From positions 1-64,000 of the forward strand of contig KE993478.1 of NCBI GenBank assembly GCA_000466585.1: a stretch of 64,000 nucleotides of DNA, in the 5' to 3' direction. This document shows, one piece after another, positions 25,613 to 34,337 of the stretch. The notes beneath the pieces were generated by a model. That model did no database searches. It was given only the letters and a program-made list of their open reading frames with translations, and was not told the DNA's origin. This DNA is from Clostridiales bacterium oral taxon 876 str. F0540. Its GTDB lineage: Bacteria; Bacillota; Clostridia; Clostridiales; Clostridiaceae. The position numbers were made by a program, and so were the translations under genes. Every line of letters begins with the position of its first letter. Positions within the stretch are counted from its first letter, which is position 1.

Positions 25613-26782
25613 ATGCGTGAAGTCATTTCTAAAATATTTTTATGCTTGTTTATAGGTGCTATGTTGTTGTTTTTTGGGGCCGTGATTGCTGCATTTTCTA
25701 TCCTTACTTCTAGGGAATTGTTTTATAGCTATATAATTATGGCAGTTGATATTGGAATAATTTTATTAATTTCATTAATGATATTTTGTAGTAATAAAAA
25801 GAAAAGAATTATTCAGCTAATGTGCGTATATTTTGTAGTTTGTTTAATATCAGGGGGAATATATCTTGCTAATAGAGGCTATAAAAATAGTATTGCAACT
25901 ATAAATGAACAGCAGATTGATTTGGTAAAATATATGCCTTTTAAAAAGGATACAAAAGCTGTAAGGCTTTCTGAGGATTCAGAGCTTAAGATAACCACAG
26001 ATATTCCTAAATTAGACGGTGCAACTGCGCTATATCCTTTATATTCTGCTTTTGCTCAGGCTGTTTACCCTGAAGAAAACTACAATATAGGCATAAGCTC
26101 AGTTCAGTGCAACACTACTGAAAAGGCTTATGATAATTTAATATCCGGACAAGTGGATGTGATTTTTGCAGCAAAACCCTCGCAGCAGCAGCTTGAGTAT
26201 GCAAAGTCAAAAGGGGTGGAGCTTAAATTAACACCTATAGGAAGAGAAGCCTTTGTGTTTTTTGTGAATTCTAATAATGACGTTTCTAATCTTTCAACAG
26301 AGCAAATACAGGATATATATTCCGGCAAGATTACGAACTGGAAGGAAGTTGGGGGAAAGGATGAAAAAATAAAAGCCTTTCAAAGACCTCAAAACAGCGG
26401 CAGCCAAACTATGCTTCAAAAGTTTATGGAAGGCAAAACTCTCATGAGTCCTCCAAGTGAAGATGTAGTATCGGCAATGGATGGTATTATCAAGAAGACT
26501 TCTGATTATAAAAATTATAAAAATGCCATAGGATATTCTTTTCTATTTTACGCAACAGAAATGGTTAAAAGCAAAGAAATAAATTTATTAAAAGTAAATG
26601 GAATTTATCCTAGCAAGGAGACTATAAAAAGCAAGGAATACCCTCTTTCAGCTGAGTTTTATGCCGTTACTGCAGGCAGCAAAAATCCTAATGTAGAGCC
26701 ATTTATAAAGTGGATATTGGGTAGGCAGGGGCAATATTTGGTTGAAAAGACGGGGTATACGCCTATTAATGATACAAAGTAA
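25613..26782 (+). CDS. PstS-like substrate-binding protein with three N-terminal helices
   Basis: 389 residues. Hydrophobic segments near 7-28, 36-58 and 68-87 precede a type II periplasmic-binding domain (about 125-385). PstS-type features include DGATALYPLYSAFAQAVYP (substrate loop), SGQVDVIFAAKPS, FVNSNNDVSNLSTEQIQDIYS and FQRPQNSGSQTMLQKFM. No lipobox, so the domain is tethered by membrane helices. No pst transporter genes adjoin, which makes a sensing role possible. The start at 25613 follows AGGGGG; an earlier frame start is rejected. Confidence 0.82.
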   Translation: MREVISKIFLCLFIGAMLLFFGAVIAAFSILTSRELFYSYIIMAVDIGIILLISLMIFCSNKKKRIIQLMCVYFVVCLISGGIYLANRGYKNSIATINEQQIDLVKYMPFKKDTKAVRLSEDSELKITTDIPKLDGATALYPLYSAFAQAVYPEENYNIGISSVQCNTTEKAYDNLISGQVDVIFAAKPSQQQLEYAKSKGVELKLTPIGREAFVFFVNSNNDVSNLSTEQIQDIYSGKITNWKEVGGKDEKIKAFQRPQNSGSQTMLQKFMEGKTLMSPPSEDVVSAMDGIIKKTSDYKNYKNAIGYSFLFYATEMVKSKEINLLKVNGIYPSKETIKSKEYPLSAEFYAVTAGSKNPNVEPFIKWILGRQGQYLVEKTGYTPINDTK

Positions 26783-26940
26783 ATGCAAAAATTGAGGGTG
26801 TGTAGATAAATGAAAAAGACCATACAAAGTCTGACACTTTTTCAGAGATTACCTATAAAGACTTTATAAAGAGAGAAGGTACGGTCTTAAGTAAAAGCAG
26901 TAGAGTTTTGCAAATGAGAATAAGGGCGGGGGATTGAATT

Positions 26941-27549
26941 TTGCTAAAGTATTTTGCTCAAGGCTTGCTATTGGGGCTTTCTTATGTGGCTCCAATAGGA
27001 ACCCAAAATTTATATGTAATTAATTCAGCAATTAAAAAAACAAGGCTTAAGGCACTTCAGACAGCGCTTATAACAGTTGTTTTTGATGTTTCTCTGGCTG
27101 CAGCCTGCTTTTTTGGAATAGGATTTTTAATCGATAAATCTTACTTGTTAAGAAGTGCACTGCTTTTAATCGGAGGAAGTATTGTTACTTACATAGGAAT
27201 TAGACTAATAAAAGCTTCATCAGAGGTATCTGATAAAGTTGATGTAGACAACTCTCTCATTAAGATTGTAACTACATGTTTTGTTGTTACATGGTTTAAT
27301 CCTCAGGCAATAATAGACGGCTCACTACTTCTAGGAGGCTATAAAGCTTCACTGCCACAAGATATGTCCAAATATTTTATACTAGGAGTATGCACGGCTT
27401 CTTTTGTATGGTTTACTTCGTTAGCTAGCATTATTTCAACAGTAAAACACAGCTTTAACGGTAAAGTAATAAGGATTATTAATGTAATCTGTGGGCTTAT
27501 CATAACTATTTATGGAATCAGACTTTTGTACACATTCTTCTTTGATTAA
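26941..27549 (+). CDS. LysE/ArgO-family amino acid exporter
   Basis: 202 residues with six hydrophobic segments. The N-terminal GLLLGLSYVAPIGTQNLYVI (about 8-27) is the LysE/ArgO signature, and TWFNPQAIIDGSLLLGGY in the middle is also typical. The protein exports basic amino acids across the inner membrane. TTG start with GCGGGGGA eight bases upstream. The 158-base spacer before it holds an imperfect hairpin (AAGACCATAC near 26818, GTACGGTCTT near 26880). No LysG-type regulator lies nearby. Confidence 0.87.
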   Translation: MLKYFAQGLLLGLSYVAPIGTQNLYVINSAIKKTRLKALQTALITVVFDVSLAAACFFGIGFLIDKSYLLRSALLLIGGSIVTYIGIRLIKASSEVSDKVDVDNSLIKIVTTCFVVTWFNPQAIIDGSLLLGGYKASLPQDMSKYFILGVCTASFVWFTSLASIISTVKHSFNGKVIRIINVICGLIITIYGIRLLYTFFFD

Positions 27550-27637
27550 ACTGACATATATAGAATACGGCACAGCTATTGACGAAAATGATATGGTATA
27601 TGCATTTTTCCCTTAAGGACTATATATAAAAATAAAC

Positions 27638-27799
27638 GGGCTGCCTTAAAACAACTGAATTTAGCGTGTTATTTGAACACGTAAAAAAATCTGAGCAAAC
27701 AGCAATAAAACTTAAATTATTAGTCTTATGTGCGTTGCGAAAGTTTTCTGGAATTCAAATAAGATGCGATAGTCTTAAGCTGCTATTAGGACAGCTCTT
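27638..27799. repeat. intergenic inverted repeat element
   Basis: Left arm GGGCTGCCTTAAAACAACTG (27638-27657) then AATTTAGCGTGTTATTTGAA. The right end, read in reverse, gives GAGCTGTCCTAATAGCAGC and later CTTATTTGAAT. Member of the dispersed family. It lies between convergent genes and may stop transcription. Confidence 0.65.
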
Positions 27800-27822
27800 T
27801 CATTTTGCGTTATATACGCTAT

Positions 27823-29835
27823 CTACACTTCAAACCTTTCAATAATTCCTTCCAGTTTATCGGTTATGTTCTTAAGCTCTCTTGCAGCATTAGACACGGT
27901 CTCCATCTTACTGGATTGCTCTAATATAGCTGCTGATACTTCTTCAACTGAAGCAGCAGATTCTTCGGCAACCGCCGATACTTCTTGAATGCTGCTTATA
28001 ACTGAAGTTTTATCTTCTTCGATACACTTTATATTTGTATTAAGATTGTCTATATTCTTTATTGTGGTTTCAAATGAGTTGTTTATAAGTTCAAAATTAT
28101 TCATAGCATCCATTGTTGCTTCGCTGGCTTCTTGCATCAGGTTTTTTTCTTTGTCCATGTTGACTTTGGCAACATTTATTTCATGAGTAATTTCAGTTAT
28201 AATTCCCTCAATCTGCTTAGTGGAATTAGAGGTTTGCTCTGAAAGTTTCCTTATTTCTTCTGCTACTACCGCAAAACCTTTCCCTGATTCTCCTGCTCTT
28301 GCAGCCTCTATGGCAGCGTTTAAAGCGAGAAGATTAGTTTGCTCGGATATAGCTTGTATTGAAGTTATAATTGCACTTACGGAGCCAGATTTATTTGATA
28401 GTGAATCTATATTGTTAATTACCTTTTCCAGGGCTTCATAATTAGCTGTAATTTTATTCACCAGTTCAGAGGATAGATTTACACCTTCATTACTTATAAG
28501 TTGAGACTCCTGTGAAAGCTTGTTTACTACATCTGCATTTTTGGAAGATATACTTATTTTCTCAGCAAGACTTAATAATTTTTCAGAGCCAAGCTCTGTA
28601 TTTTTTGCCTGCTCTGAGGAACCTACAGCAAGCTGGTCCATTGTAGCTGAAATAGCCTGAACGCTTTCCAGAGTTTCGTCTGCTGAAGCCGATATTTGTT
28701 CAGAATGATTTAAAAGAACTTTTGAATTTTCTTGAAGTACTCCGACAGTTTCTCTTAATTCTTTTCTTAAGGCTATTAAGGCTCTTGCCATACTGCCAGT
28801 TTCATCCTTGTATTTCAATATTTTTTCGAATTCATCTTCCTTATTAAGTTTTAAATCTAATTTTGTTGTACGATTTATTAAATTTGTTACTAATGAAATA
28901 GGTTTAGATATTTTATTAGCAAAATATAAAGCAACCAGTGCAGATAATGCTAAAAATACAACAAATACGATAACAAAGCTAAAAACCAGATTGTTTAGAG
29001 GTTTTAAGATTTCGGTTTTTGGAACTGCAAGTCCCATTATCCATTTTGAAGAAGGAATCGATGTGGTCACAAAGTACTTGTCTATTCCATCATAATCCTT
29101 CAAGGTTTTAACGTTTGTTGCAGAAGAATTATTTTCTACTAAAGAATTTAAGCTTCCGTCTAAAACATTTTTAATGACCTTTAACCCGTCTTGAGAAGGT
29201 TGGAAATTCTTGTTAGGGTGAACAACGAATTCATTGCTGCTATCTAAAAGAAAGCCATAGCTGTTACTAATAGGCCGTGCCTTTTGAACTACTGCGGAAA
29301 TATTATCTATATTAATATCAGCTGCCACAACCCCTATAATATTACCGCCATTTTTTACAGCTTTAGCTATTGTAATAATAATTTTCTTTGTTTCGGAATC
29401 TACATAGGGATTTGAGTAGATTACATTGCTTGAATTAACAGCTTCCTTATACCAGTCTCTTTGAGTGCAATCATATGTAGTATCCGGCACCCAACCACTT
29501 GCATCTATGTAGTGTTTGTTTTGAAAACCAAAGTAGATATCCATAATATCAGGAAATGACTTGGTTTTGGTTTGAAGAAATTTTAAAAGCACTGCATCAT
29601 CGTAGTTGTTATTAAATTCAATACTTCCTGCAGTTTCGCTAATAAAATTTTCTTGAACTGACATCCATTTGTCAACTGACTCTGCATATTTTTCAGAGGT
29701 TGTTTTAAGTCCTTCTAAGGATTGAGACATAGTAGTTTTATAGGACTCATAATAGCCTATTGCTGACGAAAATGACAGACTGAAAAAACAGACTATTAAA
29801 GCTAATAAAATAATTTTTGTTCTAATTGTTTTCAT
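27823..29835 (-). CDS. methyl-accepting chemotaxis protein, dCache sensor
   Basis: 670 residues. TM1 near 7-28, extracellular dCache-type domain about 30-275, TM2 about 280-303, HAMP, then a long signalling coiled coil. The signalling tip lies near residue 515 (GKGFAVVAEEIRKLSEQT). The sensor contains QRDWYKEA, then SNPYVDSE and GVVAADINID, a pattern close to the amino-acid-binding dCache motif, so an amino acid ligand is a fair inference. AGGAGG lies before the ATG. No other chemotaxis genes adjoin; a second receptor lies at 38755. Confidence 0.9.
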   Translation of the reverse strand: MKTIRTKIILLALIVCFFSLSFSSAIGYYESYKTTMSQSLEGLKTTSEKYAESVDKWMSVQENFISETAGSIEFNNNYDDAVLLKFLQTKTKSFPDIMDIYFGFQNKHYIDASGWVPDTTYDCTQRDWYKEAVNSSNVIYSNPYVDSETKKIIITIAKAVKNGGNIIGVVAADINIDNISAVVQKARPISNSYGFLLDSSNEFVVHPNKNFQPSQDGLKVIKNVLDGSLNSLVENNSSATNVKTLKDYDGIDKYFVTTSIPSSKWIMGLAVPKTEILKPLNNLVFSFVIVFVVFLALSALVALYFANKISKPISLVTNLINRTTKLDLKLNKEDEFEKILKYKDETGSMARALIALRKELRETVGVLQENSKVLLNHSEQISASADETLESVQAISATMDQLAVGSSEQAKNTELGSEKLLSLAEKISISSKNADVVNKLSQESQLISNEGVNLSSELVNKITANYEALEKVINNIDSLSNKSGSVSAIITSIQAISEQTNLLALNAAIEAARAGESGKGFAVVAEEIRKLSEQTSNSTKQIEGIITEITHEINVAKVNMDKEKNLMQEASEATMDAMNNFELINNSFETTIKNIDNLNTNIKCIEEDKTSVISSIQEVSAVAEESAASVEEVSAAILEQSSKMETVSNAARELKNITDKLEGIIERFEV

Positions 29836-30030
29836 TGAATAGTCCTCCTTATTGATGTCGTATAGTTACAGTTAGTAAAACATAGTACAAAATATAATTT
29901 ATCATCTTAGCATATTGAAGTAAAGATGAAAGAGTACATAGAAAAAATTGCCAATCTATAACCTCATTTAAGCGGGTATACTATATTTGAAATTTTTATA
30001 TTAAATAAAAGACTCGGGAAGTGATTTGTT

Positions 30031-30468
30031 ATGAAAAAGCTTTCGGTAATCGGTTTTATTATGGGAATGGTATACTTTACTATGGAGGGATTTTGGAGAG
30101 GATGGACTAATATCTCAATGCTTTTTGTAGGAGGCTTATGTGGGGCTCTTATAGGACTTTTAGATGAATTTCCAAAGAGGTATAATCTTAAAGTATGGCA
30201 GCAGTGTATATTAGGAACTTTAATAATTATTTCAATTGAATTCATTTCAGGAGTCATTTTAAATCTATGGCTTAAGCTTAACATATGGGATTATTCTAAA
30301 AGATGGGGTAATTTTAAAGGACAGATATGTTTAACCTATAGCTTCCTATGGTTCTTGCTTACTCCATTAGCTATATGGTTTGATGATTGGTTGAGATGGA
30401 AGTTTTATGGTGAAGAAAAGCCTTATGATATTAAGAGGATTTACAGAGAGTTAGTTACATTTAAATAA
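30031..30468 (+). CDS. CmpB-type putative ABC transporter permease family (PF06541)
   Basis: 145 residues with four hydrophobic segments. The phrase IEFISGVILNLWLKLNIWDY (about 70-89) followed by FKGQICLTYSFLWF is characteristic of this family, which despite its name has no proven transport role. No ATPase gene is adjacent. A GGGAAGTG-type site precedes the ATG. It is followed by a dispersed inverted repeat. Confidence 0.8.
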   Translation: MKKLSVIGFIMGMVYFTMEGFWRGWTNISMLFVGGLCGALIGLLDEFPKRYNLKVWQQCILGTLIIISIEFISGVILNLWLKLNIWDYSKRWGNFKGQICLTYSFLWFLLTPLAIWFDDWLRWKFYGEEKPYDIKRIYRELVTFK

Positions 30469-30487
30469 TCAAATATAAAAACTTAAA

Positions 30488-30606
30488 AGAGGTTGTTCTA
30501 AAACAGTTAAAGCTTATCAAATGTTATTTGAACTTTTTCAATTACTTCTACTCAAATAACATTTGATAATTGTAGCTTAATAAATGTACCATCTTAGTCA
30601 GCTTTG
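30488..30606. repeat. inverted repeat element with 18-bp perfect inner stem
   Basis: TTATCAAATGTTATTTGA (30514-30531) is perfectly inverted at 30552-30569. Outer ends GGTTGTTCTAAAACAG and, in reverse, AGCTGACTAAGATGG match the arms of the dispersed family. Confidence 0.75.
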
Positions 30607-30648
30607 AAAAAATATTTTATAGGAAGGTAAATTATTTATATATACGTA

Positions 30649-30677
30649 TTGTAGTTTTTAAAACTACATGATATAAT
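30649..30677 (+). promoter_or_regulatory. promoter of the hemolysin III gene with palindromic spacer
   Basis: TTGTAG (30649-30654), 17 bases, TATAAT (30672-30677). A perfect palindrome GTAGTTTT-T-AAAACTAC (30651-30667) fills the spacer and overlaps the -35 box, a good place for an operator. Confidence 0.75.
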
Positions 30678-30741
30678 ATTAATATAGTTAAGTGGGATGT
30701 ATAGTACATATTTTTAATAATTTTGAAGGAAGGAAATAATT

Positions 30742-31383
30742 ATGGAAGAGAACTTTTATACTAAGGGAGAAGAAATAGCAAATGCAGTAACTCATGGTGT
30801 AGGAGCTTTGCTTTCTATAGCAGCCTTAGTTATTCTTGTTGTATTTGCAGCACTTAAAGGAACTGCTTGGCATGTTGTAAGCTTTGCGGTTTTTGGTGCC
30901 ACTTTAGTTATTTTATATACAGAGTCAACTTTATATCACAGCATCACAAATAAAAAGGTTAAGAGACTGTTTAGAAAATTTGATCATATGTCAATCTATA
31001 TACTTATTGCAGGTACTTATACGCCATTTTGCCTAACTGCCCTTAGAGGGAAGCTAGGATGGATAATATTTGGCGTAATATGGGTAAGTGCAGCAGCGGG
31101 AATTACCTTAAAAGCATTCTTTACAGGGAAGAAGGATACTCTTTCCACACTGTTATATATAGTAATGGGATGGCTCATTGTGTTATCGCTTAGAAGATTA
31201 TATTTAGTTATGCCTTTTAGCGGTATAGTATTTTTAGTTCTAGGTGGAGTATTATATACAGTTGGTGCTTTTATATATTCAAAAGATAACTGGCCCTTCA
31301 ATCATGGGGTCTGGCATTTATTTGTTATAGGCGGAAGTGTATGCCACTTTTTCTCAGTTATGAGTCTTCTTAGTTTAAGATAG
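30742..31383 (+). CDS. hemolysin III / TrhA (PAQR) family membrane protein
   Basis: 213 residues with seven hydrophobic segments. Metal-site motifs of the PAQR superfamily are visible: ESTLYHSIT near residue 68, FDHMSIYILIAGTYTPFCL near 84-102 and the C-terminal HGVWHLFVIGGSVCHFF (about 191-207), with His/Asp ligands in place. Bacterial members affect membrane fluidity rather than being true toxins. GAAGGAAGG precedes the ATG. Monocistronic with its own promoter and terminator. Confidence 0.9.
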   Translation: MEENFYTKGEEIANAVTHGVGALLSIAALVILVVFAALKGTAWHVVSFAVFGATLVILYTESTLYHSITNKKVKRLFRKFDHMSIYILIAGTYTPFCLTALRGKLGWIIFGVIWVSAAAGITLKAFFTGKKDTLSTLLYIVMGWLIVLSLRRLYLVMPFSGIVFLVLGGVLYTVGAFIYSKDNWPFNHGVWHLFVIGGSVCHFFSVMSLLSLR

Positions 31384-31390
31384 TAATTTT

Positions 31391-31427
31391 AGCGGCTTTA
31401 ACCCAAAGGGTAAAGCCGCTGTTTTTT
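31391..31427 (+). terminator. terminator of the hemolysin III gene
   Basis: AGCGGCTTTA pairs with TAAAGCCGCT around AACCCAAAGG, then TTTTTT. Confidence 0.9.
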
Positions 31428-31490
31428 ATAGTAAATATAATGCACTAAATCTTTCTTTAAAGAATAGTATGTACCGAAAATAATATGTAA

Positions 31491-31650
31491 AGGAGGTAAA
31501 AGTCCTAAATGGACTTTTACGAGCAATCAGCGAGCGGAGCGAGGTTAATGGCCTAAATGGACATTAACGGGCTGTCTAGCCGGTGGAAACTGGCGAGAAC
31601 AGACGGCCCAGTGATTGATTGCTCAGTGTTTCCGACAAAAGGAGGAATTT
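31491..31650 (+). ncRNA. candidate structured RNA, two nested copies of a new module
   Basis: Outer copy: hairpin GTAAAAGTCC-TAAAT-GGACTTTTAC (31496-31520), then stem GAGCAATCA (31521-31529) with TGATTGCTC (31616-31624), then AGTG. Inside that stem sits a second copy: hairpin GTTAATG (31544-31550) with CATTAAC (31562-31568), inner CC-TAAAT-GG, then stem GGGCTGTCT (31569-31577) with AGACGGCCC (31601-31609) capped by GCCGGT-GGAA-ACTGGC, then AGTG. The RNA runs into AAAGGAGG of the next gene. The same module occurs at 45690. I know no matching RNA class; the role, cis-regulator or mobile repeat, is open. Confidence 0.7.
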
Positions 31651-31652
31651 AT

Positions 31653-31892
31653 GTGCCTTACTATGTAAGAAGTTACTACAGCAATACTCAGCCAAATTAT
31701 CTGCCAGGCTATCAGCAGGGCTACCAACCTAATAATTTTAATAATCTTGTTAACAATGTAGGAATACCCGCACTTTTGGGTCTTGGACTAGGACCAATGT
31801 GGGGCATAGCAGCTTTATTAGCCAGAGGTGGACAAACTACTAATATTATCAATATTAATGCCAGACGAAATAATAACGGCATGTATTATTAG
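31653..31892 (+). CDS. small Tyr/Asn/Gly-rich protein downstream of the RNA module
   Basis: 79 residues from a GTG start with AAAGGAGG seven bases upstream. The N-terminus is Tyr/Gln/Pro-rich (YYVRSYYSNTQPNYLPGYQQ). A hydrophobic Gly-Leu stretch follows (GIPALLGLGLGPMWGIAALL), then an Asn/Arg-rich tail (ARRNNNGMYY). This composition is seen in spore surface proteins and small membrane-associated proteins, but no family is recognised. An earlier in-frame start at 31557 lies inside the RNA structure and is rejected. A perfect terminator follows. Confidence 0.6.
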   Translation: MPYYVRSYYSNTQPNYLPGYQQGYQPNNFNNLVNNVGIPALLGLGLGPMWGIAALLARGGQTTNIININARRNNNGMYY

Positions 31893-31906
31893 GGGACAAA
31901 CTATTA

Positions 31907-31957
31907 CTTGACTGCTTTAGAATAGAAACTGATTTCTATTCTAAAGCAGTCTTTTTT
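31907..31957 (+). terminator. terminator, perfect 19-bp stem
   Basis: GACTGCTTTAGAATAGAAA (from 31910) is inverted after a CTGA loop, followed by TTTTTT. Confidence 0.92.
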
Positions 31958-32026
31958 ATGATTTTATAATAGAAAAAAAGTAAATTATTATGTTAATATT
32001 ATTATAAAAAACTAGGTGGTGAACAA

Positions 32027-32800
32027 ATGATTGCAATACTTTCTCCAGCAAAAACTTTGAATTTTAATAGAGAGTATAAAGTGGAAAAATATACAGAACC
32101 TTTATTTAAAAATGAAGCTTTTGAATTAATAAAAGAACTTAGAAAATACTCACCTGAAGAGTTATCAGGATTAATGAAAATAAACCAGGAGCTTTCTGAA
32201 TTAAATTTTTTCAGAAACATGGAATTTAATACAGAACATAATATTTCTAATGCAAAGCAGGCGGCATTAACCTTTCATGGCGCTGTTTACCAAGGCCTAA
32301 AAGCTGAGGAATTTAATGAGGAGCAATTAGATTATGCACAAGAGCATTTACGAATCCTGTCAGGACTTTATGGTGTATTAAGACCTTTTGATATAATACA
32401 AGCTTACAGACTTGAAATGGGCATAAAACTTAAAAATCCTAAGGGCAAGGATTTATATGATTTTTGGAGAGATAGGATAACTAATTACTTTAATAAAGAG
32501 ATGCTTAATCAAAAGAACAAAACCATTATTAATTTGGCATCAAACGAATACTTTTCGTCGATAGATACTAAAAAGTTTAATGGCAATATTATTACGCCAG
32601 TTTTTAAAGAGTACAAGCAAGGAAAATATAAAATTATAGCAATCTACGCTAAAAGAGCAAGGGGATTAATGGCAAAGTATATAATTGAGAATAAAATTGA
32701 TAGCGTTGAAGGGCTAAAGGACTTTGAGGAAGAAGGATATGTATTTGAGGAAGGAATGTCTAGCGATAGAGAGCTGATGTTTACACGAAATAGTTTTTAA
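32027..32800 (+). CDS. yaaA: YaaA family peroxide stress protein
   Basis: 257 residues, full length. The signature start MIAILSPAKTLNF, the internal AALTFHGAVYQGLKAEEF and YGVLRPFDIIQAYRLEMG, and the C-terminal YAKRARGLMAKYI are all in place. In E. coli YaaA lowers free intracellular iron under hydrogen peroxide stress and binds DNA. GGTGGTG precedes the ATG. Monocistronic; a 236-base AT-rich spacer follows in which I see nothing definite. Confidence 0.93.
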   Translation: MIAILSPAKTLNFNREYKVEKYTEPLFKNEAFELIKELRKYSPEELSGLMKINQELSELNFFRNMEFNTEHNISNAKQAALTFHGAVYQGLKAEEFNEEQLDYAQEHLRILSGLYGVLRPFDIIQAYRLEMGIKLKNPKGKDLYDFWRDRITNYFNKEMLNQKNKTIINLASNEYFSSIDTKKFNGNIITPVFKEYKQGKYKIIAIYAKRARGLMAKYIIENKIDSVEGLKDFEEEGYVFEEGMSSDRELMFTRNSF

Positions 32801-33036
32801 CATCAATAGGTTATTATGATCTTTAATGCTGAGCTTAGAAAAGAAAAGTAATTTAAGACTGATATTTTTGTAATAATAGATAAAATTTTACTATTACTGC
32901 ACTTTGATGTGAATAAACTTTCAATAAAAAGAAAAAATATATTTCATAGGCTGATTTTGTCTTGTATTACATTTAACGCAAGTGTATATAGATTCAAATA
33001 TTTTATCTATAGAGACTTGTGGGAGGAGCGGGCGCT

Positions 33037-34284
33037 ATGAAATATATTTCTATATCAATATTTATGTTGATACAATTATATGTTCTTTTTCTAACCTACT
33101 ACTATAATGCTATTTCTATTTTTGGATTAAAAAAGGTAATAGAAGAAGAAGATAAACTTCCGGAAAAGAGTTTTGCTATAGCTATTGCAGCTCATAATGA
33201 AGAAAAGGTAATAGGTCAAATCTTGGATAACCTAAAGGAACTGGATTATCCTAAGGAACTTTATGATGTGTTTGTAATTTGCGATAATTGTGAGGACGAT
33301 ACCGCTAAGATAGTTAAGGAAAAGAAAGTAACCGCCCTTGAAAGGTTCGATAGTGAAAAAAGGGGTAAAGGGTATGCTTTAAAGTGGTTCTTTGACTTGA
33401 TGTTTAAAATGGAAAGGCAGTACGATGCAGTTGTTATCTTTGATGCAGATAATCTTGTAACAAAGAACTTTCTTACAAAGATGAATAACAATCTTCTTTT
33501 AGGTAAAGAAGTAATTCAAGGTTACTTAGACAGCAAAAATCCAGATGATTCATGGGTAACTATCTCCTATGCTTTAGCATACTGGATTACAAATAGAAAC
33601 TTCCAGCTTGCAAGAAAAAGACTTAAGTTAAATGCAGCATTGGGAGGAACAGGGTTTTGCCTATCAACAAGAGTTCTTAAAGAATTTGGTTGGAATGCTA
33701 TGAGTTTAACTGAAGATTTAGAGTTTACTATGATATGTACTTTAAATGATATTCCTGTTGTATGGGAACACACTGCCAAAATTTATGATGAAAAACCTGT
33801 AACTATGAAGGCGTCCTTGAGACAAAGAATAAGATGGCTTCAAGGTCATTGGGACTGCTGCTTTAGGTATTCTGGCCCGTTGTTAAGAAGAGCGTTCAGC
33901 AAGGGGAAGTTTGCCTGCTTCGATGCTTTTGTTTATCTGATACAACCATCTAAAATGATTTTAGATGCATTTTCATTTACCATGCTTATGGCTAAGCTTG
34001 TTTTTCCAAGTGTACCAATATTAAAAATTGTATTCCCTCTTTGGTTCTGGGTTATGGCTTTATTCTTCAGATACGCTGTGCCTGTGGCTGCACTATTACT
34101 AGAAGGAGTTTCTTTAAAGAGAATGATGGCTATAGTTATTTATCCTATTTATGGAGTAACATGGATACCTGTAAGCGTTATAGGATTATTTAAAAAGAAT
34201 AAAAAAGAGTGGAACCACACATTACACGATAGGGTATTAGAAGAAGAACATTTAGAAGCTGTCATTACTAAAAAGCGAATATAA
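33037..34284 (+). CDS. membrane glycosyltransferase family 2 (processive type)
   Basis: 415 residues. One N-terminal helix (about 1-22), a GT-A catalytic domain, then helices near 285-310 and 325-395. Motifs in order: IAIAAHNEEKVIGQILDNL, the metal-binding DADN in AVVIFDADNLV, the acceptor-side TEDLEFTM and QRIRWLQGHW (QxxRW). This set is shared by chitin/hyaluronan/cellulose-type synthases, so the enzyme probably polymerises or transfers a nucleotide sugar at the inner membrane. The start at 33037 is preceded by GGGAGGAG. Terminator follows. Confidence 0.9.
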   Translation: MKYISISIFMLIQLYVLFLTYYYNAISIFGLKKVIEEEDKLPEKSFAIAIAAHNEEKVIGQILDNLKELDYPKELYDVFVICDNCEDDTAKIVKEKKVTALERFDSEKRGKGYALKWFFDLMFKMERQYDAVVIFDADNLVTKNFLTKMNNNLLLGKEVIQGYLDSKNPDDSWVTISYALAYWITNRNFQLARKRLKLNAALGGTGFCLSTRVLKEFGWNAMSLTEDLEFTMICTLNDIPVVWEHTAKIYDEKPVTMKASLRQRIRWLQGHWDCCFRYSGPLLRRAFSKGKFACFDAFVYLIQPSKMILDAFSFTMLMAKLVFPSVPILKIVFPLWFWVMALFFRYAVPVAALLLEGVSLKRMMAIVIYPIYGVTWIPVSVIGLFKKNKKEWNHTLHDRVLEEEHLEAVITKKRI

Positions 34285-34290
34285 AAAAGC

Positions 34291-34330
34291 CATCGCGATA
34301 TCTAGATAAGAAGATATCGCGATGTTTTTT
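34291..34330 (+). terminator. terminator with the GATATCGCGAT repeat
   Basis: CATCGCGATATCT (34291-34303) pairs with AGATATCGCGATG (34312-34324), followed by TTTTTT. Seventeen bases (34307-34323) are identical to 1745-1761. Confidence 0.9.
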
Positions 34331-34337
34331 TTAAAGC

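Noticed and set aside
26811..26870. 19-codon frame starting MKKTIQSL before the LysE gene
   Set aside because: Poor binding site and it lies within an imperfect hairpin; more likely part of a leader.
31557..31652. In-frame upstream extension of the small Tyr-rich protein starting with ATG at 31557
   Set aside because: It translates the paired part of the RNA module and has no ribosome binding site, whereas GTG at 31653 has AAAGGAGG at ideal distance.
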